Positions 43,990 through 55,541 of a stretch of 64,000 bases of DNA are shown in pieces. The notes under the pieces were generated by a model that saw only the letters and a list, made by a program, of their open reading frames with translations, was not told where the DNA came from and ran no database searches. Made by a program: the position numbers and the translations under genes. The number at the start of each line of letters is the position of its first letter. Position 1 is the stretch's first letter. The stretch is from Athripsodes cinereus. Its lineage: Eukaryota > Arthropoda > Insecta > Trichoptera > Leptoceridae. The stretch is taken from positions 22,643,542-22,707,541 of the forward strand of contig OX388305.1 in NCBI GenBank assembly GCA_947579605.1, written 5' to 3'.

Positions 43990-44534
43990 TGTAAATATGA
44001 GGGTCAATATGTGAAAAATTATCAAAATAAATATCTAATAGGTATATTATAGCTTATAAATAATAAAAAACTAATAAATAACAATGGATAAAAACATACG
44101 CGCTTACTTAAATTTCGTACACTAGTGCTCGCGCGGACTACTTTAGTAGGCCCGCAGTTTTGGCGACAAACCACAGACAAGTGCACACGTGGCGAAAGTC
44201 GGCATGCTATTTAATAGTGAAGAAATTCAATAAATGAGGCATTCGTGGAATTTCAGTTTTGTAGCACTCTCGATTCAAAAGTTATTGCATATAATGTAAC
44301 CCTGGTCTACTATAGTAGGCCACGCGTGTACTGCAGTGTTATTATTACGAGTCAAAATCTTATGATGTGATGATTTTGAAAATTGTACTAGAATATGTTT
44401 TGGTATTTTTGTAATATAATTGATATTTGCAGTTTTTTAGTACTAACAAAATAAAACACGTGGTATTTACTCGCACCCTCTATATGGCGTGTGAACAATA
44501 GACACGTCATAGTTTGCAACCAATTTTTAATTAC

Positions 44535-44638
44535 CTTTCCTCGCGTAAAATGTTTTTCTTCCACTTTGCTGGTTCTTGTTTACGTTTTCTGCCTTTATTA
44601 ACGGGCGCTTTTTCTACTTTTCTTTCCAAATCACACAT
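44535..44638 (-). pseudogene. First coding exon of the transposase-like gene
   Basis: 104 nt from ATG to donor GTAATT, 34 codons plus AG. Basic (RKRKQEPAKWKKN), probably nuclear targeting or DNA binding. Joins exon 2 at 31607 in phase across the piggyBac-filled intron. Confidence 0.6.
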
Positions 44639-45224
44639 CTTTTAATTAAAAAAAAACGATAAAAATACTGCAACACTCCGACACACATTCACTAAGAGAT
44701 TTGTACTGCGGCCATTTTGGATTCAATAGGAATGACGCGACCTGATTGGTCAAGATGTTTATATCGGTTTTTGGAAATAATCGTTAGTGGATACATCGTT
44801 TTTTGGAAATAATACAAAATTTTGTCGTCATTTTTCTACGGATATAATAGTGTTTTGTAAGCGAACGTGTTATTTTATTAGTACTGTTTGTGATGTAGAT
44901 ACTGTATAACTTATTAACTCATATATGATAAATTTCGGATATATCGGAGTTTGGAAATAATCGACTCATCTAATCAATGTAAATCTGTACTTTGATATTT
45001 GATTATTCCTAGTACTAGTAGCAATTTAAATTTATATCCTTGTTTATTCATTTTCTGCCCTGTGCTCCCGAGAGGATTGTTGAGGGCGATGATGATGATA
45101 TTCATGACAATCCTAATTCACAGCTATCTCATTTTTGGGAGATGCCATGACCCTAGATAATATGAAGCTTAATTTTGCTAGTCAATAGCACTGGTTTTAA
45201 CTGTAAATAAGTTTTTTTTACTGT

Positions 45225-45694
45225 AACATTAGTATATATATAATGCAATTTGACACTATAAGAATTGTTTTACATAGGGATTGAATAAGTGCGTAGGGAT
45301 TTGAAATGAAGTGCATATAACTCTTTTGATCTCTCAGTGTACATTAGTATATATATATAATGCAATTTGACACTATAAGAATTGTTTTACATAGGGATTG
45401 AATAAGTGCATAGGGATTTGAAATGAAGTGCATATAACTCTTTTGATCTCTCAGTGTACATTAGTATATATATATAATGCAATTTGACACTATAAGAATT
45501 GTTTTACATAGGGATTGAATAAGTGCATAGGGATTTGAAATGAAGTGCATATAACTCTTTTGATCTCTCAGTGTACATTAGTATATATATATAATGCAAT
45601 TTGACACTATAAGAATTGTTTTACATAGGGATTGAATAAGTGCATAGGGATTTGAAATGAAGTGCATATAACTCTTTTGATCTCTCAGTGTACA
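45225..45694. repeat. Minisatellite, four 115-bp units
   Basis: Units run from TACATTAGTATATATATA to TTTTGATCTCTCAGTG and are almost identical. The first has a slightly different start. Confidence 0.92.
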
Positions 45695-46605
45695 TAAGGT
45701 CAACCATAAATTACGGAACTAATTATTTGTTTGGCTATTAATCCATTCGTTCAGCAAGAAAAATCAGCATTTAAGTCATTTGCACAGCAAACAATTTTTT
45801 CATCGGCAATAAATAAAAAATAACCGCAACACTTGTTTTACAAACAAACTTGGTTATATCATCAAATTGTCATATTTTAACAGCTTAATAAATACTCGCA
45901 CAACAAAATAATTGATTAACCGGCAGAATTGTTATTTGAGCGGCACAATTATTATTTGACAGGCAGAAAATATTAATTGATTAACAATATTTTTCACACA
46001 ATGATCTACCTTTGGATCCACATGAAGTTTTTGTGATTTCTTACCAAATTAATGATGACTACGAAAATAATCCCAGTTTCCGCTTTGCTATCAACGAAAT
46101 ATCTAATTGAAAAGTCGAAAAACGCTAGTGTCGTTCATGAAGATGCTACATATAAAATTGTTTGACAGAGTTTTCCAGTTTTTTCCAATTCCAACAGAAA
46201 GTACAGCAAACAAATTGCATTCATTTATGCTTGACAAGCAAAGATTTATTATTTGAACAAGATTCAGCTTACACAAGTTTGTCTAACAATACAAATTTTT
46301 GTACATTTTTTCTTCTTTCCTATTTTGTATGTTTCGAACTATATTTTTGTGTGTTAGCGATGGCTGCTTGTGCGATATGCTAGTGAGAACAGATGAATGA
46401 GCAGAATGTGTAATACTTAAATAATTGACTTAACTGTGGTACATGTTTGTGGATGACAGCTGAGTTATGAATGACCTTTTTCTATTTTTGTAAATCATAT
46501 TTATAGTTGTTATCTGTTATGTGCTTTTACCAAAGAAAAAAAATTGGCTCACAGTTTGCCGGTCATTTATTTATTTTGCGGGACAAATAATCATTTTGCT
46601 GATAA

Positions 46606-47430
46606 AATTTAGAGTTTTACAATATCATATTATTTGCAATAGAAATCTAATATTCTCACTAGGCACAAGTAGCATAATTATCAACATGATATATTTAGAG
46701 TTTTACAATATCATATTATTTGCAATAGAAATATAATATTCTCACTAGGCACAAGTAGCATAATTATCAACATGATATATTTAGAGTTTTACAATATCAT
46801 ATTATTTGCAATAGAAATATAATATTCTCACTAGGCACAAGTAGCATAATTATCAACATGATATATTTAGAGTTTTACAATATCATATTATTTGCAATAG
46901 AAATCTAATATTCTCACTAGGCACAAGTAGCATAATTATCAAAATGATATATTTAGAGTTTTACAATATCATATTATTTGCAATAGAAATCTAATATTCT
47001 CACTAGGCACAAGTAGCATAATTATCAACATGATATATTTAGAGTTTTACAATATCATATTATTTGCAATAGAAATATAATATTCTCACTAGGCACAAGT
47101 AGCATATCAACATGATATATTATTTGCAATAGAAATATAATATTCTCACTAGGCACAAGTAACATATCAACATGATATATTATTTGCAATAGAAATATAA
47201 TATTCTCACTAGGCACAAGTAGCATATCAACATGATATATTATTTGCAATAGAAATATAATATTCTCACTAGGCACAAGTAGCATATCAACATGATATAT
47301 TATTTGCAATAGAAATATAATATTCTCACTAGGCACAAGTAGCATATCAACATGATATATTATTTGCAATAGAAATATAATATTCTCACTAGGCACAAGT
47401 AGCATAATTATCAACATGATATATTTGTCG
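46606..47430. repeat. Minisatellite with 86-bp and 60-bp unit forms
   Basis: About six units of 86 bp (TTTAGAGTTTTACAATATCA..) are followed by five of 60 bp lacking 26 bp. All share TCTCACTAGGCACAAGTAGC. The 60-bp units leave an artefactual open frame on the minus strand. Confidence 0.92.
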
Positions 47431-48010
47431 GCAAAATACATTTTTTTGCTGAACATAACTTCAATATTAAGCTGATCGTTTGAATGATAGCCATTACATA
47501 CTTAGTTACTGCTAGCGCTTTTCTCTCCACTGTTGGATATAGACCTGTTCAAAATAAATTACATCATTTTTTACGATCCCCATCACAATGCTGGATTACA
47601 TAAGATAGAATTACTTCTTTATCACTAATTTATCTGTTCAAATTCTGTCTTTTTATAATATATGTTGCCAATAAACTAATAAGTCAACAAAAAACATGCT
47701 CTATTTTTTCTTCTCTTGTAATATGAATAACTATTGCATTTCATTGTTATAAAAAAAACAGCAGCGAGTTCAAACCATCATGATAGATAATTAGCTACCT
47801 TAATGCAGAACTAGCCTAAGTGTTTTTGGATAATTTTTCAAAGTAGCAGATTTAAGTTTTGTTTTTGTAATAATTAAAAAATATTATTTTAAAATATCTA
47901 AAGCAAATTTTGACAAGCATTACTTTTTAGGAATCTAATAACTCTCATTCTCTAAATTATCTCATATATATTATTATCATTTCTTGTTTCTTAATCTTTT
48001 CAGTGCGAGC

Positions 48011-48070
48011 CACATCTATGTTTGGGCACTATTGTCCGTGCCATTGCTGCTATCCACAAACATAGATGTG
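48011..48070. repeat. Inverted repeat, 14-bp arms
   Basis: CACATCTATGTTTG and its inverse flank a 32-bp spacer. Function unknown. Confidence 0.6.
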
Positions 48071-48349
48071 TGAGCCTATTTTGTTGAATATCTTTTTATA
48101 TGGAGGTATTTATTGACAGTAAGCACTTGTAAAAAAATATTTGAAAATATATCTAATAGTATTTGTCACGAAAAACTTTTATTATTATTAAAAAGCTAAA
48201 AAAACGATTTTTTAAATAATATACAGAATCTAGGACGTTTTCGTAATTCAAAATACGCGCCATTGTCTTGCGTTAGTGTGTGTCAGTATTAGAACCGTTT
48301 ACATAACAGGATGGTTAGTTTTTGGTGTGTGGTACTTAAAAAAATCTCT

Positions 48350-48800
48350 CTGCTTTCCTATACCATCACGGTATATCCCATAAGTGGGATACCCAGCAGA
48401 CCAGCTGCATATCATAAACATGCAAGTATTCTTTGCCGGGCGCTACATTGTACAAATCCAATTAGTGGGGTGGTCAGCGAAATAAATAAAAATAAATCAT
48501 ATAACGATTCTATCATATTTCTAAAAAAGGTAAATTAGACTACTACTTGATTTGAGATATTGGACACTACCATTACGGCATATCCTACAAGTGGAGTAGC
48601 CAGGAGATCAGCTGCATGTAATAAACATGCAAGCTTTCCTCTTCAATGCCAATAAATAATTAAGACATTCAAATTGCATGAAAAACCTCATCGCTGAATT
48701 TATATACAAATTTCTCGAAAACTTACGCAAAAGAGTAGGAGATCAATTCATTGCCGGGTGCTCCACTGAAAAAAATCCTATTAGTGGGGTAGTCGTGGAC
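48350..48800. repeat. Family B dispersed repeats
   Basis: Several partial copies with GTGGGGTAGCCAG-like, CATGTAATAAACATGCAAG and GCCGGGTGCTCCA elements. Confidence 0.5.
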
Positions 48801-49109
48801 TAACAGCATTTAATAAATATGTTAATTGTATTCTGCTTGCCAAGAAGTAAAAAATAAAGTATAATATTATTATAATTCTGAGAAAAGGTATATTAGAGCC
48901 CTGCAGTTAATAGTATGCAACAATGTTCTTTGAGAATTACCCAAAAAGCCTCTGTTATGATACAAAAGCATGCTAATTTGTCATTGCCTAAAAGTGCAAA
49001 AAATACCTAGCACATGTGTTTTTCGGCATTATGAAACGGCTGACGGCAAAAAAAAGGAATTGAATGTATTCAAATATTTCCTTAAACCTACAATAAAGTG
49101 ATAAAGTAA

Positions 49110-49152
49110 TCAAGTGATAAATATTGGCTCACTGCCAATATTTATCACTTGA
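49110..49152. repeat. Perfect hairpin, 19-bp arms
   Basis: TCAAGTGATAAATATTGGC and its inverse around TCACT. Confidence 0.8.
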
Positions 49153-49239
49153 TAAAATGCGCAAGACAACTAGATAAATCTGCATTTTATTATTTAAGGA
49201 TGAACGCTGTTTTGGTATTGTAACCATACGTTACATATA

Positions 49240-50090
49240 CAGTGAAACCTCTATCTATCGTTTTTGAAGGGACCTATTGAAATAAACTATGGATGCGGGA
49301 GTATAGAAAAAATCACATTTATATGTATTTTAATGTTTAATATGTAGATACGAGTAGGTTTATAGGTTTTATAAAAATGATACATGTTTCAAACGTTATA
49401 TATCAATTTGTTGAAATAAAAAATATAGTAACAAGATAAAAAAGAAAGCTCCATGGAGACCAAAATTATACTTAATACTGTATATTGTAATCTTTCATCG
49501 TCATATTTGCTTTTTTATTGTACCTACTGACGTACTATCATAAAAGACAGCCGACAGAATTAACAAATCGTTCTTTATTTCTCGCTCGCTCTCCAATGTT
49601 TTTATACATATTTACGATTTTCTTGTGTAATTTAAACGGTCAATGCGATAAAATCATATAGAGAAACAATGGATGCTGTAGTGTATGAACTTTGTACACT
49701 GTACCTGTACATTGACCTTTGGACTTGTTTACAAGCTAAGCAAAGTTAATGACTGAGTAGCAATACGCTACTGCCTATATAGGTTAGCCACCTATAGAGA
49801 ATGACGCTCACTATTAAGTCGACCTTCACTTGCACTGTTAGGCTGCGTGTTTGACAAATTGTGTTCGACAAATTATAATAGAAATAATTATTTAAAATAT
49901 ATATTTGTGTTAAATATAAAATATCAGTGTTCATTGTTAAAAAGAACCTAATATTGTTATACTTGAGACAGTATACAATAGATGCGATATATTTTTACGT
50001 ATTTTGTATGAAACTGATTTGGTACTGTAAAAAATAACGATAAATATGGGAAAACAATTATTCGAGGAACAATAGATAGAGGTTTCACTG
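49240..50090. mobile_element. pogo/Tigger-like MITE, 851 bp
   Basis: Termini CAGTGAAACCTCTATCTAT and inverse, flanked by TA on both sides (49238-49239 and 50091-50092). No transposase inside. Confidence 0.75.
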
Positions 50091-50795
50091 TATCTACGAG
50101 AAATTAAATATTCAAACTTTGAATTCACTTATTAAGCTAAACTCTATCAATGTATTACTGCTATACCTACTTATATTAAAAAAAAAAAAAAACATTTCCA
50201 TATTTCTCTATGAAGTGAACTGTTAGCTATTTTACACTGTTAGCTATTTCATACCTTTAATTTTGGCAATGGTTTTTTTTTATTTAGTTTACGGAATACT
50301 ATAGAAAATACACATAAAGGTACATGTATATTTAGTACAATAATACAATCACCAGCAATAAGTAAGCAATGTAATGTCTTATTTATAAATGTTCATATAA
50401 TTACGTCAGTAAGCCTGAATATTTATTTTTTTATGGCACAGAGAATGTGGCCTATATATTTCTTACATTAGGGTGGGTCGACTTTGTGCCCTAGTTGTAA
50501 TGGATGCCGAGATAGATTTGGAAAATATATAGAGAACTAAGAGATAAATGACCAAATAGCAAACATACAAGGTATAAAAATGTTGAATTACATACATTCC
50601 ACATTTTCTATCACCCCCGTTAATTAATATGAATTGGTATATTAATTAATATGAATCGGTAAATACATTTCCATTAGTTTGGCTCTATAGAGTCCCCGGC
50701 AAAAAATAGGTCTCCCTTTCTTTACCGCGAGTTATTAAATATTGTTTCTTATTGTACAATCTCTCATCAAAATTCCACATGCCTTGCGTTTAAAA

Positions 50796-51227
50796 AATGT
50801 ATATTTTATTGGCATAGAGAAGACAAATAATTGTGTGTTTATTATATGCGGTTGCTCCACTGAATATCCCACTAATGGAAAATGTATATTTTATTGGCAT
50901 AGAGAAGACAAATAATTGTGTGTTTATTATATGCGTTGCTCCACTGAATATCCCACTAATGGAAAATGTATATTTTATTGGCATAGAGAAGACAAATAAT
51001 TGTGTGTTTATTATATGCGGTTGCTCCACTGAATATCCCACTAATGGAAAATGTATATTTTATTGGCATAGAGAAGACAAATAATTGTGTGTTTATTATA
51101 TGCGGTTGCTCCACTGAATATCCCACTAATGGAAAATGTATATTTTATTGGCATAGAGAAGACAAATAATTGTGTTTTTATTATATGCGGTTGCTCCACT
51201 GAATATCCCACTAATGGAAAATGTATA
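50796..51227. repeat. Minisatellite, five 84-bp units
   Basis: Unit AAATGTATATTTTATTGGCA..TATCCCACTAATGG. One unit is 1 bp shorter. The unit resembles family B repeats (GGCATAGAGAAGAC, GCTCCACTGAA). Confidence 0.92.
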
Positions 51228-51384
51228 ACGGGATAGATAAATAATGTAAGATACATTCATATTAATAATAATAAACACTTAATTGTCAAAATAAAATTGT
51301 GCAAAAGGTGTACATATTGTCTTGAGACAATGTCCTCCAGTTAACCTAATACTACTACTACTACTTTTACACCATCACAGCATG

Positions 51385-51580
51385 TTACAAATATGCAGGC
51401 CATCTTCTCTGTGCCAATAAAAAAATAAGACATTCAAGATGGGTGGCAAACGTCATTGCTGAATTTGAGATGTAATATTTCTTTATTTTTTTGAACACCT
51501 GCCTTTTACAGGACACTCAAAAACTTACGAAAAAGAGTGGGAGACCAACTCTTTACTGAGTGCTCCACGGCTCAAAGTTT
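51385..51580 (+). repeat. Family B dispersed repeat
   Basis: Carries AGACATTCAAGATGGGTGGC, CTGCCTTTTACAGGACACTC and GAGTGCTCCACGG. Confidence 0.6.
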
Positions 51581-52324
51581 ATTCAATTTCAACCTAATAC
51601 AATGTTTGATAAACATGTTTTAGCATAAAATGAGTTTAAATCAATTAAATTGGACAGGACTTGTAAAACAAATTATTTTGGTATAAAATTATAATATTAC
51701 CGCATACCATATTGTTGTTTTTTCTATTCACTTCATGAAGTAAGTTTGTATAGTTCCAGTGAGTTTCATGGTCACCCTATTATTTCGGAACAAAATATTC
51801 GGAATAAAAGAATATTATTTATAATTTGGTACATGTAAATGTAAACATGTGGTGCCCATGAATGTTATTGGAAATATGTTTGATGTAGGTACCCATGCAC
51901 CTACTAAAAACAACAAAATATACATTATGTTGTTTGTGCCATAAATATTGATTGTTAAAATGCACATTTACTAATATAACTAATTTGTTTTTATTATCAA
52001 TGTCTGCTAAACTAAGAGATCTGTTAATTTCTTTTAGTCTTATACGAGACTTCAAAAACGCATCATATCATTTTGTCGTGTTCATTTTGGCAGAAAATTT
52101 GAATTATTTCTTTAACATATTTTGCTTTTAGTGTCAGATTATTCATGTGTGCCTGTTTTTAAAATCAAATAAACTAATCTTATTTATGTGCATTGTGCTC
52201 GTGGTTTAAATATAATAATAATATAAATATTTCATAATTTTTACATATTTTGTATAAATTAAAATGCTTGCGTGTGTGTTTTTCGTATAATAAATTTAAT
52301 ATTTTTGTAACTTCTTGCGTCATA

Positions 52325-53690
52325 ATGGCCCAGCGACTTTTGACTGATGCTGAAATTGAGAATGTCGTCCAAGAAATTGATTCTGACTTTGATTTTAGCG
52401 ATGACGAAATTTCCGATATAGCATTTGATCCAGAGATTGAAGACGATGAACAAAGTTTTAGTTGTCCTACCGCGCCAAATATAAATTTGGAAGAACGTAA
52501 TCTTTTCTCTTCTTGGGTAACTGGTGACTCATTTGTTCCAATTGTTCATAATTTTGATGATTTTACTTCAGGATTTAATGTGGAAACGGGGTTGACAGAA
52601 AATTCTACAGAACTCGATTTTTTTGAGCATTTTCTCAATTATGAAATAATGTCTAAAATTGTAGATGAAACGAATAAATTCTATAAATATAATTCTGAAC
52701 AAAAATAATTTTCAGATAAATCTCGCTTTCAAAAATGGACAGACACCACGGTTAACGAAATGTACTTATTTTTTGGGTTAACAATGTTAATGACAAGAAA
52801 TCATCGAATTTCTATTGAAGAACATTGGTCTAAGGAACCAATGTTTCATACTGCATTTTTGGCCAAGTAATGACTAGAGATAGGTATCAAATTCTTTTGA
52901 GCCAATTACATTATTCAGACCCTTACCGACAGAATACAGGTGACAGGTTGTATAAAATTAGATTATTTGTAAATCACGCAAGAAAATATTCAGAGAAACG
53001 ATGAGGCCAACACAAAATTTATGTATTGACGAAAGTTTACTTGCATTTAAAGGGCGTCTCCTTTTTAAGCAATATATTCCATCCAAACGTCACCGGTTTG
53101 GAATAAAACTTTTTTTATTGTGTGATGTTGAGTCAGGCTTCATCCTAGACTTCATAATTTACGTGGGTGACGGTACGGAAATCACAGATGATCAATGCTT
53201 AGGGGCTTCTGGTGCCAGTAGTGACAACACTGCTAAAAGATTATCTTCACCAAGGCCATACCGTGTGGGTGGACAATTGGTACACTAGTCCATAGTTATT
53301 TCAATTCCTTCACCAAAATAAGACAAATGCTTGTGGGACTGTTAGGTAAAATCGTAGGGGAATGCCGGTTTTTAAGAAATTGAGAAAAGGTGAGGTGGAA
53401 ACGAAAAACTGCGGTCCACTCTTGGCTTTGAAGTGGCATGACAAAAGAGATATCCATGTTTTATCCACTTTACACGATGGTACATTTGGTCCATCAAAAA
53501 AAAAAAATAGGGTGAATATTGATGATTTTTCTCAACTAATCAAAACTATAATATTTCTAAAATATTTTTCCGAAATTTCGTTTAAGTGCATCATGTATTC
53601 ATTGAGAAATTTGAATTTGGAGAACAGTCTTCAAAACCCTCGCAACAGTGTAATTCCTAGTGTTCTTATTTTGGTGCGTCGAAAAAGTTA
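52325..53690 (+). pseudogene. piggyBac-like transposase pseudogene (second family member)
   Basis: Starts MAQRLLTDAEIENV with an acidic N-terminus. A stop at 52706 is followed in another frame by KWTDTTVNEMYLFFGLTMLM and DRLYKIR. The catalytic part follows at 53001 (LCIDESLLAFKGRLLFKQYI, RFGIKLFLLCD, YVGDG), then VDNWYTS, LLALKWHDKRDIHVLSTLHD. These are the ordered piggyBac blocks. At least three stops or frame breaks make it dead. No TIRs or TTAA pair could be fixed. Confidence 0.85.
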
Positions 53691-53991
53691 ATACTTAACT
53701 CGGTTGACCAAAATTTCAACTTAGGCTGGTTCTGCATTAAGGTAGCGAATTTCACATCCATCCTTTTTTTTGGAAATCATAAAGTTGTAATGAAACAAAA
53801 AGCTTTTGATGACAAATAATTAATTATTAAAAAAATATTAAAAAGTATTCTTTATAAAATTTAATTAAAAAAATCTAGAAAAACACTATCATTACATCAA
53901 GTTTTCAATCCAAAACAAAAATAAATCACCTCTCCACTCAACACCAATAAAATTTAATTGTGTATGAATATTTTAACATTTTGATGATATG

Positions 53992-53997
53992 TTTATT
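53992..53997 (-). terminator. Candidate poly(A) signal of the separase-like gene
   Basis: AATAAA on the minus strand, three bases after the TGA. A very short 3' UTR, or a later signal, may be used. Confidence 0.4.
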
Positions 53998-53999
53998 TC

Positions 54000-55541
54000 T
54001 CATTCTCGTCTCCTAGTTGAATACCTTGTAGCTACTACAGTTGGTGTTTTATTTCCTCGGCTATCATCAGTTTTCTGTGCTCTGGTTCTTGTGCCGCTAC
54101 CACTTGCAGTAGATTTTATTTCTTTATTAACATTAGATTTTACTACATTGACCTTAGTTCCTACTGGTTTTAATTCATTTTCTTTAGTAAAACTCTTCAA
54201 CTTATCACTAGCATTAGATTTCTTTAATTCACTATCATTCGGTGTGTGTGTTTCAATTCGCAAATTATTTGGTGAAAGTGTTACTTTCATAGTATCTCTC
54301 GCTGCTTTATTGACATATACTTTTGGATGTGATTTATTCCCAAAAAACAGTGTTATCGCAGCCCCTTCTGTTGACGAAGTAGGTTTTTTGATTCTCGTTG
54401 TTCCACTGTTTGGTACATTATTTTCATCATTTGGTGTTGACAGTTTCTGTATCCGATTTCTTGGTGTCGGAGGGTCATCAAATACCAAGGCTGCCTTAAC
54501 TTTTCTTAATTTTGGTGCAGGAGTTCTTTGCTCAATATGTTCAATAATATTTTTGTTAGACTTCACAGTACTACCTTCACTTGTGTCATCATCAGCTTCC
54601 TCAAGCCTTAATTTTATTGCTGGGTGTGCAAATTCAGTAGGAATTTGTTTCATTGTTGATGATGGGGATTTGTTTCCAAAATTCCTTCTAATTCTATTAA
54701 CAGCAGGCAACTGCTTATCATGAGGAGTTAAGAAACTTCCTACTGGTTTTGTCTTCTCCGGAGTGATAATTAATTTAGATGATATATCACTTTGCAGCTC
54801 ATCCATAATATCAAGTTGTGACAGTGTAGATGAATATTTCTTAAAAACATTGGATTGTAGCATAAACAGTCTGTGCTCTTCAGCTGCATGTGTTAGAAAA
54901 TAGTCACTGCATTGGTGATTTTTAACTGCTTCTAATACTTGGGCATTAAACTTTAGTGCTGTGTCTATTTCATCCTCTGTTATATAGTAGATTACAGCAT
55001 CGGTCAGAAAATGATTTTCCGCATTTACCATCTCAACATGATTAAATTCATTCAACACTTGTTGGCCGAAATGATTTACCAGAACACCAATATATTTTTC
55101 CTTAATGTAATCCAGTTTTGCATATAAGTATTTGATGAATTTTATTCCCCCTTCGTAAAAACTTTGAGCAATTTTTCCTTCCCCATTTCTAAATTGTAAC
55201 TGAGCTTGCAGTTGGAAGAAATTAATGTAAAGAATAAACAAATAAACACTGTTACACTTGTAGCACTGACAGGAACGCACATGACTGGTGAATGCAGGCA
55301 TGACAAATGGTGTAGGTTTGAAGGTTGGAGACCCACCCATTGAATGATTTGAAAGTTTTTCCACTGGTACATCTAATATCATTTCAAAATTTCTTAAATG
55401 ATTTTCGTTGCTAGTCATCAATTGTATTGATTTTTCCTCTTGAATATGTTTCTTTGATATAGTTTCAGGAACGGCAACATTTTTCTTACTTCTCGGATTA
55501 TTTTGTTCCCTTAATATATATTTTATCCCATCTATTTTAAC
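54000..55541 (-). CDS. Separase-like gene, terminal exon 11
   Basis: Acceptor AAATTTCAG, phase 0, stop TGA at 54000-54002. Holds SCQCYKC at about residue 1161, helices, then the disordered basic tail. Confidence 0.9.
   Translation of the reverse strand, partial: VKIDGIKYILREQNNPRSKKNVAVPETISKKHIQEEKSIQLMTSNENHLRNFEMILDVPVEKLSNHSMGGSPTFKPTPFVMPAFTSHVRSCQCYKCNSVYLFILYINFFQLQAQLQFRNGEGKIAQSFYEGGIKFIKYLYAKLDYIKEKYIGVLVNHFGQQVLNEFNHVEMVNAENHFLTDAVIYYITEDEIDTALKFNAQVLEAVKNHQCSDYFLTHAAEEHRLFMLQSNVFKKYSSTLSQLDIMDELQSDISSKLIITPEKTKPVGSFLTPHDKQLPAVNRIRRNFGNKSPSSTMKQIPTEFAHPAIKLRLEEADDDTSEGSTVKSNKNIIEHIEQRTPAPKLRKVKAALVFDDPPTPRNRIQKLSTPNDENNVPNSGTTRIKKPTSSTEGAAITLFFGNKSHPKVYVNKAARDTMKVTLSPNNLRIETHTPNDSELKKSNASDKLKSFTKENELKPVGTKVNVVKSNVNKEIKSTASGSGTRTRAQKTDDSRGNKTPTVVATRYSTRRRE

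Larger units (their letters stand above)
31722..44338 (-). mobile_element. piggyBac-like element, disrupted by nested insertions
   Basis: 16-bp perfect TIRs CACTGCAGTACACGCG (31722-31737) and inverse (44323-44338), with a further CTACTATAGTAG motif inside each end. TTAA lies at 31715-31718 on the left; the right side has no clean TTAA. Fragments of a piggyBac transposase lie inside on the minus strand in the right order. Confidence 0.65.
27848..44638 (-). pseudogene. Broken transposase-like gene (DUF7869-like), two coding exons
   Basis: Exon 1 is 44638-44535 (ATG; KGRKRKQEPAKWKKN; donor GTAATT). Exon 2 starts at 31607 after ATATTTTAG, in matching phase. Exon 2 reads RYSPGNLPTYPKCKHN, then an RSK/basic region, SPRTDICSRCTEL, ISFDCEKN, FADGCGGQNKN (30526-30552) and GH..LPSDRVFAQIE, and after the 2-kb insertion GDNWRELSDLSYYFN to a stop at 27848. 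ISFD, FAD and the final acidic residues look like RNase H-fold catalytic acids. The assignment to the DUF7869 family is from memory. Lesions: a frameshift in an A-run near 30925, an in-frame TAA at 30430, and the insertion at 28001-30018. Confidence 0.65.
27391..44971 (-). mobile_element. DNA transposon with D-G-C-G-G-Q-N-K-N transposase-like gene
   Basis: Imperfect TIRs of about 34 bp (27391-27424 and 44938-44971) share a TGAGTCG..TTAT..TCC..ATATATCC pattern. Subterminal motifs of the form GGATAYATCGG..TTTGGAAATAA recur near both ends (27584, 27612, 27644, 44763, 44788, 44938). Removing nested insertions leaves about 2.9 kb, enough for one gene. I could not define a target duplication. Confidence 0.65.

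Noticed and set aside
31722..44338. CACTA/CMC transposon, because the ends begin CACTG
   Set aside because: The only transposase remnants inside are piggyBac-type and no 2-3-bp duplication was found. Kept as an open point.
45225..47430. CRISPR-like arrays
   Set aside because: Units are contiguous tandem repeats without unique spacers, in eukaryotic DNA.
47055..47456. Open frame with a 20-residue repeat
   Set aside because: A by-product of 60-bp minisatellite units whose length is a multiple of three; hydrophobic and AT-driven.
50790..51256. Three repetitive open frames on both strands
   Set aside because: Explained by the 84-bp tandem repeat, also a multiple of three.
53989..54723. 244-codon plus-strand frame
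   Set aside because: Antisense shadow of the last exon of the separase-like gene, which has splice and phase support.
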